Assembly (NCBI GenBank): GCA_002150995.1
Contig: MDHJ01000001.1
Location: 1,612,001-1,676,000 of the forward strand
Direction: 5' to 3'
DNA: 64,000 bases
From: Clavibacter michiganensis
GTDB lineage: Bacteria > Actinomycetota > Actinomycetes > Actinomycetales > Microbacteriaceae
The stretch's first letter is position 1; every line of letters starts with the position of its first letter. Shown here piece after piece: positions 36,871-48,143 of the stretch. Below the pieces are notes generated by a model. It did not search any database. It was given only the letters and a program-made list of their open reading frames with translations, and was not told the DNA's origin. A program made the translations under genes and the position numbers.

Positions 36871-37954
36871 TCCCCGCGACGACGACCCGGCCGCTCCCGC
36901 GCCCGCCGACGCGATGCCGGAGCACCACGCCGACGAGGCCGGCGCCGGCGGCGCCACCGGCGACGACGGCACGACGGCGGAGCCGGCGCCCCTGTCGGAC
37001 GAGGCATGGGGGATCGACCGCGACGCCGAGCCCGCCCGGACGAAGCGGAAGCCCCGCGGCGGCGCGCCCGCCTACCGCGCCGGCTTCGTCTCCTTCGTCG
37101 GCCGTCCGAACGTCGGGAAGTCGACGCTCACCAACGCGCTCGTGGGCGAGAAGGTCGCCATCACGAGCTCCAAGCCGCAGACCACCCGCAAGGCCATCCG
37201 CGGCATCGTCCACCGGCCCGACGGACAGCTCATCCTCGTGGACACGCCCGGCATCCACCGCCCGCGCACCCTGCTCGGCGAGCGGCTGAACGCCCTGGTG
37301 CAGACGACGCTCGGCGACGTCGACGTCATCGGGCTCTGCATCCCCGCCGACGAGCGCATCGGCCCGGGCGACCGCTTCATCAACGAGCAGCTCGACGAGT
37401 ACCCCCGCGCGCGGAAGGTCGCCATCGTCACCAAGACCGACTCCGCGTCGCGACACGCCGTCGCGGAGCAGCTGCTCGCCGTGCAGGAGCTCCGCGAGTG
37501 GGACGCGATCGTCCCCGTGTCGGCGGTCGAGGCGATCCAGCTCGACGCGCTCGTGGGCGAGCTCCTGAAGGCGCTCCCCGTCTCCGAGCAGCTGTATCCG
37601 TCCGACGCGGTCACCGAGGAGGGGCTCGAGGCGCGCATCTCGGAGCTCATCCGCGAGGCGGCCCTCGAAGGCGTGCAGGACGAGCTGCCGCACTCGCTCG
37701 CCGTCACGATCGACGACATGATCGAGCGCGAGGACAAGGAGCTCCTCGAGATCTACGCGAACCTCTTCGTCGAGCGCGACAGCCAGAAGGGCATCGTCAT
37801 CGGCGCGCAGGGGTCGCGGCTGAAGCACGTGGGCCAGGTGGCGCGCGCGCAGATCGAGCCGCTCGTCGGGAAGCGCGTGTTCCTCTCGCTGCGGGTGAAG
37901 ATCGCGAAGGACTGGCAGCGCGACCCGAAGCTGCTCGGCCGCCTCGGCTTCTGA
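36863..37954 (+). CDS. era: GTPase Era
   Basis: 363 aa. A disordered acidic N-terminal extension of about 70 residues precedes the GTPase domain: GRPNVGKST (G1), SSKPQTTR (G2), DTPGIHRPRTLLG (G3) and VTKTD (G4, normally NKxD). The KH domain holds the family motif VIGAQGSRLKHVGQVAR. Era binds the 3' end of 16S rRNA during 30S assembly. The extension is common in actinobacteria. It closes the HIT-phoH-ybeY-CNNM-era series. Confidence 0.94.
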   Translation: MTDPRDDDPAAPAPADAMPEHHADEAGAGGATGDDGTTAEPAPLSDEAWGIDRDAEPARTKRKPRGGAPAYRAGFVSFVGRPNVGKSTLTNALVGEKVAITSSKPQTTRKAIRGIVHRPDGQLILVDTPGIHRPRTLLGERLNALVQTTLGDVDVIGLCIPADERIGPGDRFINEQLDEYPRARKVAIVTKTDSASRHAVAEQLLAVQELREWDAIVPVSAVEAIQLDALVGELLKALPVSEQLYPSDAVTEEGLEARISELIREAALEGVQDELPHSLAVTIDDMIEREDKELLEIYANLFVERDSQKGIVIGAQGSRLKHVGQVARAQIEPLVGKRVFLSLRVKIAKDWQRDPKLLGRLGF

Positions 37955-38073
37955 TCCGCGCCGCGCGCACGCTCGGCCCGGCCGACGCGCCGGGCGTACA
38001 TCCCCCGGATGAGATGCGACCGCCTCCGCGGGGATCCTCGGCCCGCTGAGGCTCGGCGCGCCCGCCCGGCACG

Positions 38074-38079
38074 TACGGT
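38074..38079 (+). promoter_or_regulatory. -10 box, leaderless start of the histidine kinase
   Basis: TACGGT ends 6 nt before the ATG at 38086. Confidence 0.55.
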
Positions 38080-38085
38080 GGTCGC

Positions 38086-39585
38086 ATGCTCCGACGGATC
38101 CCGAGGTACCAGCTCGTCCTCGACGTGGCCCTCGCGGCCGCGTTCGTGGCACTGCTCGCGCCCGGCTCCGTGGGCGTCACCGCCGCCAGCGCCCTCGGGG
38201 TGTTCGCGTTCGCGACCTCCGAGGTCTCGCTCGTGCTCGTGCTCGTCATGGGCACGGCGCTCGCGCTCCGCCGCGTCTCGCCCGGATCGTCGCTCGCCGT
38301 GGCGTGGGCGGGCGCCGTCATCCAGATGGGCGCGGGCTCGAGCGTCGAGCCCGGCGACCTCGCCATCGCGGGCGTCGTCTACTGCACGGCCGCGTACGGC
38401 GGCCGCGTGGTCCGCGCGCTGGGCCTCGCCTCCGCGATCGTCGGCGGCGTCGTGGCCGCGTCGTACCTCTCGTACGCCGCGGGCCGCGTGCCCGTCGGCA
38501 GCGCCGCCCTCGGGACGGGGGAGTGGACGGCGTTCGCCACGCTCTGGCTGTTCCTGCTGCTCTGCGCGTGGAGCGTGCTCCTCGCCTCCTGGACGGCCGG
38601 CCGTCTCGTCGTCGCATCCCGGGCGTCGCACGCGAGCCGGGACGCGCAGGCCGCGGCCGAGCGCGACCAGGCCCGCGCGCTCCACGACGTAGTGGTGGAG
38701 CAGGAGCGCAACCGCATCGCCCGCGACATGCACGACGTCGTCGCCCACTCGCTCGCCGTCGTGATCGCGCAGGCCGACGGCGCCCGGTACGCGCGGCAGG
38801 TGGACCCGGAGGGCGCCGACCAGGCGCTCCGCACCATCTCCACCACCGCCCGCCAGGCGCTCGGCGACGTGCGGATCCTCCTGGCGCAGCTGCGCCACAG
38901 CGAGGACGACACCCCGCAGCCCGAGCTCAAGGAGCTCAGCGACCTCATCGACCAGATGCGCTCCACCGGTCTCACGATCGGCTTCGTCGAGACGGGCCGC
39001 CCGGGCGAGTTCGGCACCGGCCAGCAGCTGGCCGTCTACCGGATCGTGCAGGAGGCGCTGACCAACGTGCTGCGGCACGGCGACGTCGGCCACCCCGTGG
39101 AGGTCGAGCTCGCGTGGGCGCCCGACGGCGTCTCGGTCGCCGTCCGCAGCCGCACCCTCCCCGACCCGGTGCGTCCGGCGCGCACGACCACCGGCATCAT
39201 CGCCCTGCCCGTCCTCCCGCCCGCCCCGGTCACGACCGCGCAGCCCGTGGGGCACGGCCTCGCCGGCATGCGCGAGCGCGCGACCCTCTCCGGCGGTCGC
39301 TTCTCGGCGGGCGTGCGCGAGGGCGTGTGGACCGTCTCGGCGTGGATCCCGTTCGCGCCGGCGACCCGCCCCGTGCCCCGCGTCCCCGTCCCCGGCGCAT
39401 CCGTCGGCACGGGCGCCGAGGCTCCGGGCCGGCCCCTCACGCTGGACGAGCTCTTCCCGCCGGAGGCCGCCGCCGCGGGCACCGCCACGCCCGGGGTGCC
39501 CGTCAGCCCGCACCGGACCGCCGCCGCCCGCGGGGCCGCCTCCGCCGCGCGCCGGGCCCGTGACGACCGGCCCGCCGGATCCTGA
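38086..39585 (+). CDS. NarL-family sensor histidine kinase
   Basis: 499 aa. The N-terminal ~185 residues hold five or six membrane helices with little outside the membrane; then a HisKA_3 dimerisation domain with RNRIARDMHDVVAHSL (phospho-acceptor His216) and an HATPase domain (YRIVQEALTNVLRHG as N box, GHGLAGMRERATLSGG as G box). A Pro/Ala/Thr-rich insert of about 30 residues lies between the N and G boxes, and an 80-residue Ala/Pro tail follows. Signal unknown. The response regulator gene follows 34 nt downstream. Confidence 0.9.
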   Translation: MLRRIPRYQLVLDVALAAAFVALLAPGSVGVTAASALGVFAFATSEVSLVLVLVMGTALALRRVSPGSSLAVAWAGAVIQMGAGSSVEPGDLAIAGVVYCTAAYGGRVVRALGLASAIVGGVVAASYLSYAAGRVPVGSAALGTGEWTAFATLWLFLLLCAWSVLLASWTAGRLVVASRASHASRDAQAAAERDQARALHDVVVEQERNRIARDMHDVVAHSLAVVIAQADGARYARQVDPEGADQALRTISTTARQALGDVRILLAQLRHSEDDTPQPELKELSDLIDQMRSTGLTIGFVETGRPGEFGTGQQLAVYRIVQEALTNVLRHGDVGHPVEVELAWAPDGVSVAVRSRTLPDPVRPARTTTGIIALPVLPPAPVTTAQPVGHGLAGMRERATLSGGRFSAGVREGVWTVSAWIPFAPATRPVPRVPVPGASVGTGAEAPGRPLTLDELFPPEAAAAGTATPGVPVSPHRTAAARGAASAARRARDDRPAGS

Positions 39586-39619
39586 ACTCCCACCCGCCCC
39601 GCCGATCGAAGGACCCTCC

Positions 39620-40306
39620 GTGCCCATGCCCCCCATCCGCGTCGCCCTGGTCGACGACCAGGCCCTGTTCCGCACGGGCGTCCGCATGCTCATCTCCTCG
39701 CAGCCCGACCTCGAGTTCGCCGGCGAGGCGGCCAACGGCCAGGAGGCGGTGGAGCTCGCGCGCGGCGAGCGGCCGGACGTGATCCTCATGGACATCCGCA
39801 TGCCCGTGATGGACGGCATCCAGGCGACGGCCGAGGTGCTCCGGTCGGCCGACGCCCGCGGAGAGAGGCCGCCCCGCGTGCTCGTGCTGACCACCTTCGA
39901 CCTCGACGAGAGCGCGGCCCGGGCCATCCGGGCCGGAGCGAGCGGGTTCGTGCTGAAGGACGCCGACCCCGAGTTCCTGCTGGCGGCGATCCGCACCGTG
40001 CACGCCGGCAACTCGGTCATCGCCGCCTCCGCCACGCGCCAGCTGCTCGAGCACTTCGATCCGGGATCCGCGCCCCGCGTCGCGCCGCCCGCGTTCGCCG
40101 CGCTCACCTCCCGGGAGCGGGAGATCTTCGTCCTCGCCGCGCGCGGGCTGAGCAACGCCGAGATCGCCCAGGCCGAGTTCCTCAGCGAAGCGACCGTCAA
40201 GACGCACGTCAGCCGCATCCTCGCGAAGCTCAGCCTCCGGGACCGCGTGCAGCTCGTGGTCTTCGCGTTCGAGCACCGCCTCACGGGCACGCAGCCGCAG
40301 GGATAG
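39620..40306 (+). CDS. LuxR/NarL-family response regulator
   Basis: 228 aa: receiver domain with phospho-acceptor Asp58 in VILMDIRMPVMDG and Lys in FVLKDADPEF, then a LuxR-type helix-turn-helix (LTSREREIFVLAARGLSN, EATVKTHVSRIL). GTG 39620 has GAAGGA at good spacing; ATG 39626 or an upstream GTG 39560 inside the kinase gene are alternatives. It is the partner of the preceding kinase; targets are not shown. Confidence 0.92.
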   Translation: MPMPPIRVALVDDQALFRTGVRMLISSQPDLEFAGEAANGQEAVELARGERPDVILMDIRMPVMDGIQATAEVLRSADARGERPPRVLVLTTFDLDESAARAIRAGASGFVLKDADPEFLLAAIRTVHAGNSVIAASATRQLLEHFDPGSAPRVAPPAFAALTSREREIFVLAARGLSNAEIAQAEFLSEATVKTHVSRILAKLSLRDRVQLVVFAFEHRLTGTQPQG

Positions 40307-40386
40307 CCGCACGGCGGACCCGCGGCGTTCCCCGGGGGACCGTGGGCTAAGTTCGAACGCCTTCGCTCCCGCACCAGAGGATCCCC

Positions 40387-41778
40387 GTGCTCCACGATCT
40401 CGCCGACCTGCCGCTCATCTCCCCGGCCACCGTCACCGTGGCGGCGATCGCGCCGCTCGTCCTCCTCGTGCTCCTCGCCCTCGTCGCGATGCGGGCCCGC
40501 CGGCTGCGCGGCGCACGTCCGGCAGATCCGCGCCGCGCCCTCGCCGAGGCCGCCCTCGCCGCGGGCCTCGGGGCGCTCGCGGGCCTCGCGCTCGCGTTCG
40601 TCCTGGGGGACGTCCTCGACCTCTTCGGCGTGGTGCTCTCCACCGGGACCCGCGGGTGGACGGCGCTCGGCGGCACGGGGCTGGGGCTCGCCCTCCTCGC
40701 CCTCGCCCGCGGCCGGCGCAGCGTCACCGGCGTCGGGGGCACGCGACCGGCGTCCCGCTCCCTGCGCGCGCTGCACACGGCGCTCGGCGTCCTGCTCGTC
40801 CCGCTGGTGGTCCTCGCCGCGGCGGTCGGCATCAACGCCGACATCCAGCAGTACCCGAACGTCGCGGCCGCGTTCGGCCTGACGCGCGTGCTGCCGCTCG
40901 ACCTCGGGGCCCTGCCCAGCCCGGACGGCGCAGCCCCCGCCGCCGCCGGCCCGATCGAGGAGGCCTGGTCGGCGTCCGGCTCGCTCCCGGTGCACGGGCG
41001 GCTGGGATCCACGGCCATCCCGGCGACGCAGTCGGGCTTCGCCGCGCGCGACGCGCTCGTCTACCTGCCGCCCGCCGCGCTCGTCGCCGACGCGCCCGCC
41101 CTGCCCGTCGTGATCGCGATGTCCGGCCAGCCGGGGTCCCCGATCGACCTGGTCGACTCCGGCCGGCTCGACCGGATCATGGACGCCTACGCCGCGGTGC
41201 ACCACGGCCTCGCGCCCATCGTGGTGGTGCCGGACCAGCTCGGCGCCCCCGACCAGAACCCCATGTGCGTCGACTCGCCGCTCGGGGACTCCGCCACGTA
41301 CCTCACGGTGGACGTGCCGGAATGGATCCGGACGCACCTGCGCGTGCTGCCCGACCGGAGCGCGTGGTCGATCATGGGCTTCTCGCAGGGCGGCACGTGC
41401 GCCGCCCAGCTCGGCTCCGCGCACCCCGAGCTGTTCGGGTCGCTCGTCGACATCTCGGGCGAGGCGGCCCCCACGATCGGCGACGACACGGTCGCGGTCG
41501 CGTTCGGGGGCTCGGAGGCGCAGTACGCGGCCGCGGCGCCGGCCGCCATCATGGCCACGCGCACCCCGTACGCCGACATGGCCGGCTTCTTCTGCGTCGG
41601 CGAGGACGACGAGCAGTACCGCCCCCAGGTGGAGCAGGTCGAGGCCGCGGCGGGCGCCGCGGGCATGACCACGCGCATCAGCACCTCGCCGGGCACCGCC
41701 CACGACTGGGGCACCGTGCAGTGGTGCGCCCAGGACGCGCTGCCCGCGCTCGGCCAGCGGCTCGGGATCGCCCGATGA
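40387..41778 (+). CDS. membrane-anchored esterase family protein
   Basis: 463 aa. Three or four transmembrane helices (within residues 1-150) are followed by an extracytoplasmic alpha/beta-hydrolase of the esterase D/mycolyltransferase-like type: nucleophile elbow WSIMGFSQGGTCA near residue 340 and a C-terminal PGTAHDWGTVQW with the likely catalytic His. The real substrate is unknown; this organism group makes no mycolic acids. Start at GTG 40387. The stop overlaps the next gene (ATGA), so the two act as a unit, probably at the cell envelope. Confidence 0.82.
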   Translation: MLHDLADLPLISPATVTVAAIAPLVLLVLLALVAMRARRLRGARPADPRRALAEAALAAGLGALAGLALAFVLGDVLDLFGVVLSTGTRGWTALGGTGLGLALLALARGRRSVTGVGGTRPASRSLRALHTALGVLLVPLVVLAAAVGINADIQQYPNVAAAFGLTRVLPLDLGALPSPDGAAPAAAGPIEEAWSASGSLPVHGRLGSTAIPATQSGFAARDALVYLPPAALVADAPALPVVIAMSGQPGSPIDLVDSGRLDRIMDAYAAVHHGLAPIVVVPDQLGAPDQNPMCVDSPLGDSATYLTVDVPEWIRTHLRVLPDRSAWSIMGFSQGGTCAAQLGSAHPELFGSLVDISGEAAPTIGDDTVAVAFGGSEAQYAAAAPAAIMATRTPYADMAGFFCVGEDDEQYRPQVEQVEAAAGAAGMTTRISTSPGTAHDWGTVQWCAQDALPALGQRLGIAR

Positions 41779-44336
41779 GCGCCCGTCCCGGCGGCCCCAC
41801 GGTGACCGGCGCCGCGCGCGCTCTCGGCGGGCGCCTGCTGGAGCAGCCCGTCGCGCTCTCCCTGGCCGGCGTCGTGCTGGCCCTCGCGGTGCTGCCCGCC
41901 GTGTCCGACGGCTGGCGACGGACGGTGCACCACCAGCTCGCCACCGGCTACGTGCCCGTCGTGGAGCGGGGCCACTGGTGGACCACGGCGACCGCCGCCT
42001 TCCTCACCGACGGCCCCGTCGAGCTGCTCGTCTCGCTCGTCGCGATCCTCGTGCTGGTGGGCGTCGCCGAGCGGCTGATGGGCGGGTGGCGGACCCTCCT
42101 CGGCTTCGTGCTCACCGGCACCGTGGGCTCGCTCCTCGGCATCGCCGTGCAGGCGCAGGGCCTCGTCGACGGCGAGCTCTGGTCCCACGGCGTCCGGGGC
42201 ATCGCCACAGCGGATCCCCTCACCGCGGTCGCGGGCGTCCTCGCGCTGTCGAGCGCGTGGGCCGGCGTGCTGTGGCGGCGGCGGATCCGGGTCGTGCTCG
42301 TCGTCGTGGTGCTCGTGTTCCTGCTCTACTCGGGACAGCCGTCGGACCTCTACCGCCTCCTCGCGATCCTCGTCGGCGGGGTCCTCGGGGCCCTGGTGCA
42401 CCGTCCGGCGGGCGGCGCGCTGTGGCAGCGCAGCTCCCACCACGAGGTGCGCGTCATGCTCGCCGCCGTCGTGGCGATCCTCGGCACCGGCCCGGTCATC
42501 GCGCTCCTCTCGCGCAGCCGCTACGGCCCGCTCGCGCCCATCGCGCTGCTGTTCGTCGACGACCAGGATCCCGGGGACGCCATCTCCACCCGGTGCCTCT
42601 CGAGCGACTTCACGCACGACTGCCTGCAGGAGATCATGCTCGCGCGGATCGGCGGCGGAGTCGGCCCTGTCCTGCTCTCGGTGGCGCCCCTGCTCGCCCT
42701 CCTCGTGGCGGCCTACGGCCTCGCGCGGGGCCGCCGCTTCGCGGTGTGGCTCGCCGTGAGCGTCAACCTGCTGCTCGCGGTCCTCGCGGCCTACGCGTTC
42801 GGGATGCTCGTGCACCGCGACATGGTGTCGCCGCGGCTGTCCGCGTCGCCCTCCGCGCACCCGGAGGCGGTGGCCGCGCTCGTCGCGTCGGTGCTGCTGC
42901 CGCTCGGGAGCGCGATCGTGCTGGTGCTCCTCCGGCGGCACTTCACCATCCTGTCCACGGCCCCCGCCATCCGCCGCTTCCTCGTGACGACGGGCGCGGC
43001 CCTCGTCGGGCTCATGGCGCTCTTCGTGGCCGTCGGGCTGGCGCTCCCCGACGGCTTCACGCGCACCGTCGACCTCCGCGACCTCCTGGCCGAGGCGCCC
43101 GACCGCTTCATCCCGGCGTCGTTCCTGCGGGGGGAGTCGCTCGACTTCCTGCCGACCGACCCGCTCACCGACATCGTGTACCGCGGCGTGGGGCCGGCTT
43201 TCTGGATCGTCCTCGTCATCGCCGCCCTCCGCGCCATCGCCGACGTGTGCATCGCCTCGGTGCCGCGCGCGCCGGCGCTCGTGCGCCCGGCGCTCCGCAG
43301 GGGCTCCGTCGGCTCGCTGTCCCACATGGCGACCTGGCCGGGCAACTCGTACTGGATCGCGGCCGACGGACGGACGGTGGTGGCGTACCGCGTGGTCGGC
43401 AGCGTGGCCATCACCACCGCCGCGCCCCTCGGACCGCCCGACGACGACGCCGCGCTCCGCGACGTGCTCGGCCAGTTCGCGCGCTTCGCCGACGACAACG
43501 GCTGGACGCCGGTGTTCTACAGCGTTCCCGCGTCGATGTCGCCGCTGTTCCGCGACATGGGCTGGGAGACGCTCGTCGTCGCCGAGGAGACGGTGGTGCG
43601 CCCGGGCACGTGGCAGACCACGGGCAAGAGGTGGCAGGACGTCCGCACGTCCATCAACCGCGCCGACCGTGCGGGGATCCGGGCCGAGTGGACCACGTGG
43701 GCGGAGCTGCCGATCGCGTGGGCGAGCCAGATCGAGCAGATGTCGGAGGAGTGGGTCGCCGAGAAGGAGCTGCCCGAGATGGGCTTCACCCTCGGCGGCG
43801 TGGAGGAGCTGCGGGATCCCGCGGTCCGGCTCATGCTCGCCGTCGACGCCGACGACCGCGTGCAGGCCGCGACCAGCTGGCTGCCCACCTGGCGCGACGA
43901 CGTCGTGGTCGGCTGGACCCTCGACTTCATGCGCCGCCGGCCGGACGGGATCAACGGCGTGATGGAGTTCCTCATCGCGCGCTCGGCCGTGCGCATGAAG
44001 GAGGACGGCATCGAGTTCATGAGCCTCTCCGCGGCGCCGCTCGCGCAGACGCGCGCCGCCGCACCGCGGGGCGGCACGACCGCCGAGGCCGGCGCCGATC
44101 GGGAGGAGGGCGCGGTCGAGCGGATCCTGGAGTTCCTCGCCGACTCCCTCGAGCCCGTGTACGGCTTCCGCTCCCTGCTGGAGTTCAAGCGCAAGTTCCA
44201 GCCGGAGCTCGTGCCGCTGATCATGGCCTACCCGGACGCGACGCTCCTGCCCGCCGTGGGCCTCGCGCTGACCCGCGCCTACCTGCCGGCGACCTCCGTG
44301 CGGGACCTCACACGCGTGCTCCGCTCGGCGCGGTGA
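41775..44336 (+). CDS. DUF2156 (MprF-like) multi-pass membrane protein with rhomboid-like N-terminal half
   Basis: 853 aa. The N-terminal ~220 residues look rhomboid-like (GHWWTTATAAFLTDGPVELL, several helices) without a clear Ser/His protease pair; more helices follow to about residue 500; the C-terminal ~300 residues are a cytosolic DUF2156 domain (LSHMATWPGNSYWIAADGRT, VAYRVVGSVAITTAAPLG, GINGVMEFLIARSAVRMKED), the fold of the lysyl-phosphatidylglycerol synthetase catalytic domain. This suggests transfer of an amino acid or acyl group to a membrane lipid or envelope substrate; that is inference. It is co-translated with the upstream esterase. Confidence 0.82.
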   Translation: MSARPGGPTVTGAARALGGRLLEQPVALSLAGVVLALAVLPAVSDGWRRTVHHQLATGYVPVVERGHWWTTATAAFLTDGPVELLVSLVAILVLVGVAERLMGGWRTLLGFVLTGTVGSLLGIAVQAQGLVDGELWSHGVRGIATADPLTAVAGVLALSSAWAGVLWRRRIRVVLVVVVLVFLLYSGQPSDLYRLLAILVGGVLGALVHRPAGGALWQRSSHHEVRVMLAAVVAILGTGPVIALLSRSRYGPLAPIALLFVDDQDPGDAISTRCLSSDFTHDCLQEIMLARIGGGVGPVLLSVAPLLALLVAAYGLARGRRFAVWLAVSVNLLLAVLAAYAFGMLVHRDMVSPRLSASPSAHPEAVAALVASVLLPLGSAIVLVLLRRHFTILSTAPAIRRFLVTTGAALVGLMALFVAVGLALPDGFTRTVDLRDLLAEAPDRFIPASFLRGESLDFLPTDPLTDIVYRGVGPAFWIVLVIAALRAIADVCIASVPRAPALVRPALRRGSVGSLSHMATWPGNSYWIAADGRTVVAYRVVGSVAITTAAPLGPPDDDAALRDVLGQFARFADDNGWTPVFYSVPASMSPLFRDMGWETLVVAEETVVRPGTWQTTGKRWQDVRTSINRADRAGIRAEWTTWAELPIAWASQIEQMSEEWVAEKELPEMGFTLGGVEELRDPAVRLMLAVDADDRVQAATSWLPTWRDDVVVGWTLDFMRRRPDGINGVMEFLIARSAVRMKEDGIEFMSLSAAPLAQTRAAAPRGGTTAEAGADREEGAVERILEFLADSLEPVYGFRSLLEFKRKFQPELVPLIMAYPDATLLPAVGLALTRAYLPATSVRDLTRVLRSAR

Positions 44337-44431
44337 GCCGGGCGGACGCGGGCGCGGTCCCGGACGCGGGCGTCGGGCTCGCACGCGCGCGGTCGGCGAC
44401 CCGCCGGGTGCGGAGCCGCGCGGACGCGGTG

Positions 44432-44437
44432 TACCGT
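44432..44437 (+). promoter_or_regulatory. -10 box of the leuA leader transcript
   Basis: TACCGT ends 6 nt before the ATG of the leader peptide at 44444, so the leader peptide itself would be translated from a leaderless mRNA. Confidence 0.55.
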
Positions 44438-44443
44438 GGTCGC

Positions 44444-44488
44444 ATGCAGTCCGGCCGCCTCCTCCTTAGTCGCCGCGGCGAGGCCTGA
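44444..44488 (+). CDS. leuL: leucine-rich leader peptide of leuA
   Basis: A 14-codon reading frame, MQSGRLLLSRRGEA, ends at TGA 44486-44488, 62 nt before leuA. It has three consecutive Leu codons (CTC CTC CTT) placed just before a hairpin that overlaps its 3' end. Leucine attenuation with short Leu-rich leader peptides before leuA is known in actinobacteria; stalling at the Leu codons when leucyl-tRNA is scarce would change the downstream fold. The match to that design is seen in the sequence; the regulation is inferred. Confidence 0.7.
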   Translation: MQSGRLLLSRRGEA

Positions 44489-44508
44489 ACCGGCCCTCCT
44501 CGTCGCGG
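44473..44508 (+). promoter_or_regulatory. attenuator hairpin of the leuA leader
   Basis: CCGCGGCGAGG (44473-44483) pairs with CCTCGTCGCGG (44498-44508) over 11 bp including one G-U pair. The left arm lies inside the leader-peptide codons right after the Leu codons, so ribosome position would decide whether it forms. No U-tract follows; the action could be on transcription or on translation of leuA. Confidence 0.55.
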
Positions 44509-44525
44509 AGTCCCGTCACGGCTGA

Positions 44526-46316
<1,791 letters not shown>

Positions 46317-46335
46317 TCCCGCGGCACGACGTGGA

Positions 46336-46365
46336 CGACGGCCGGGCGGCGACGCCCGGCCGTCG
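46336..46365. terminator. bidirectional terminator between leuA and the TRIC gene
   Basis: CGACGGCCGGGC (46336-46347) and GCCCGGCCGTCG (46354-46365) form a perfect 12-bp stem with a 6-nt loop between two convergent genes. Confidence 0.78.
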
Positions 46366-46418
46366 CCGCGTCTCGTCCGGGAACGCGTGCAGCCCGAGCC
46401 GGCGCCGCCCGTCCGCGG

Positions 46419-47095
46419 TCAGCGGCGCGGGCGGGGTCGGCGCAGGGCCGTGAAGCGCAGGCGGCTCAGGGCGCGCTGCTCCGGCAGGCTCCAGCCGAAG
46501 CGCACCGCGAGCAGGCGCGTCGTGGCCGTCACGGCGACGCACACGATGGCGGCCGCCCACATGGGCACCCGAAGGCCGCCAGCGCGACGACGATCACGGC
46601 GCCGACGAGCGCCGCGACCGCGTACAGCGAGCCCACGTGCATCATCGCGATCGGCAGGTTGAGGAGCAGGTCGCGCACGAACGACCCGCCGACCGCCGAC
46701 ACGACGCCGATGAACACCGCCGGGACCTCGGGGACGCCGGCCGCCAGGGCCTTCGACGTGCCGATGGCGCAGAACAGGCCGATCGTGAGGGCGTCGAGCA
46801 CCGTGATGACGATGTCGAGGCGCGTGAAGATCCGCTCGAGGAGCATGCCGCCGAGGGCCGCCGCGACGGCGACGAGCATGAGCCAGTTGCTCGCGAGGGC
46901 CGCGGGCGTGACCGTGAGGAACACGTCCCGGAGGAGGCCGCCGCCGAGGCCCGTCGCGGTGCCGATGATGGCGACGCCCAGCAGGTCGAGCCGCCGGTCG
47001 CGGAAGCCCGCGGCGAACATGGCGCCCTGGAGGCTGCCGATGCTGACGGCCAGGAGGTCCGCCCAGAGCGGGATGGTGAGGGGGACGGGATCCAT
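46419..47095 (-). CDS. TRIC-family cation channel protein (YadS-like; one frame break)
   Basis: About 226 aa with seven membrane helices arranged as two repeats, each with a glycine-rich kink (GTATGLGGGLLRDVFL and VVSAVGGSFVRDLLLN), the hallmark of bacterial trimeric intracellular cation channel homologues. They conduct monovalent cations; the physiological role in bacteria is unclear. The frame is lost near 46570, where the coding strand TTCGGGTGCCC is one G short before VPMWAAAIVCVAVT. ATG 47095. It is divergent from recO. Confidence 0.85.
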
Positions 47096-47201
47096 GGCAT
47101 CCCCTTGATAGCACAGCGGCGACCGCCCGCCGGGCCCCGCGTCCCGCGCCCGGCCGGCGCCGGCCCGCGCAGCGGCGCAGGGGGAGGTCGGACGCGGGGC
47201 G

Positions 47202-47207
47202 GATAAT
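47202..47207 (+). promoter_or_regulatory. -10 box, leaderless start of recO
   Basis: GATAAT ends 6 nt before the GTG at 47214. Confidence 0.5.
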
Positions 47208-47213
47208 CGACGG

Positions 47214-48143
47214 GTGCCCCTCTACCGTGACGAGATCGTCGTCCTGCGCACCCACAAGCTGGGCGAGGCGGACCGGATCGTCACGATGCTGTCGCGCCAG
47301 CACGGGAAGATCCGCGCCGTCGCGAAGGGCGTGCGCCGCACGCAGTCGAAGTTCGGCGCCCGGCTCGAGCCGTTCATGGTCGCCGACGCCCAGTTCTTCG
47401 AGGGCCGGACCCTCGACATCATCACCCAGGCCGAGTCCATCGCCTCCTACGGCGCCCTCATCGCGAGCGACTACGGCAGCTACACGGCCGCCAGCGCCAT
47501 GGTGGAGACGGCCGACCGGGTCACCGAGGACGAGGGCTCGCTGCAGCAGTACCTGCTCCTCGTCGGCGCGCTCCGCTCGCTCAGCCGGCGCGAGCACGGC
47601 GCGAGCCTCACCCTCGACTCGTACCTGCTGCGGAGCCTGTCGATGGCCGGCTGGGCGCCGAGCTTCCAGGACTGCGCCGTGACGGGCGCGCCCGGGCCCC
47701 ACAGCGCCTTCGTCGTGCAGCTCGGCGGCGTGGTGGCGGACGCCGCCGCCCCGCCCGGGTCCCCGCGGCTCGACCCCGACACCCTCGCCCTGCTCTCTGC
47801 CCTCCTCACGGGCGACTGGCGGCACGCGGAGGCCGCGACGCCGCGCTCCCAGGCCCGTGCGAGCGGCGTCGTCGCGGCGTACGCGCAGTGGCACCTCGAC
47901 CGGGGCATCCGCTCGCTCGGGCTCGTCGACCGGAGCGACGCCCGCCAGCTCCTGCCGCCTACGGAGCAGCCCGTGCCGCTCCAGGAGCCGGACCTCGACG
48001 CGCGCGAGCCGGATCCCGCCGCGGCCCTCGCCGCCGCCACCGCCTCCCTGGTGCGCGCGACCCCCCGCGACGCGGATCCCGCGCCCGACGACGCGCCGAC
48101 CATCCCCGCCGACCGCCCCCGAGCAGAGGAGACCACCCCATGA
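47214..48143 (+). CDS. recO: DNA repair protein RecO
   Basis: 309 aa. RecO anneals ssDNA and loads RecA with RecR in gap repair. N-terminal OB fold ([40 protein letters not shown]) and helical C-terminal domain; the family zinc-site cysteines are not evident. The C-terminal ~60 residues are a Pro/Ala/Asp-rich tail beyond the conserved domain. The GTG start at 47214 follows a -10 box by 6 nt. uppS overlaps by 4 nt. Confidence 0.92.
   Translation: MPLYRDEIVVLRTHKLGEADRIVTMLSRQHGKIRAVAKGVRRTQSKFGARLEPFMVADAQFFEGRTLDIITQAESIASYGALIASDYGSYTAASAMVETADRVTEDEGSLQQYLLLVGALRSLSRREHGASLTLDSYLLRSLSMAGWAPSFQDCAVTGAPGPHSAFVVQLGGVVADAAAPPGSPRLDPDTLALLSALLTGDWRHAEAATPRSQARASGVVAAYAQWHLDRGIRSLGLVDRSDARQLLPPTEQPVPLQEPDLDAREPDPAAALAAATASLVRATPRDADPAPDDAPTIPADRPRAEETTP

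Noticed and set aside
39560-39619. Upstream GTG 39560 as the response regulator start
   Set aside because: It lies inside the kinase gene and adds a Pro-rich leader; GTG 39620 has a proper ribosome-binding site and begins just before the receiver domain.
41187-44384. A 1065-aa frame antisense to the DUF2156 gene
   Set aside because: Repetitive Arg/His/Glu-rich shadow of a membrane protein gene.
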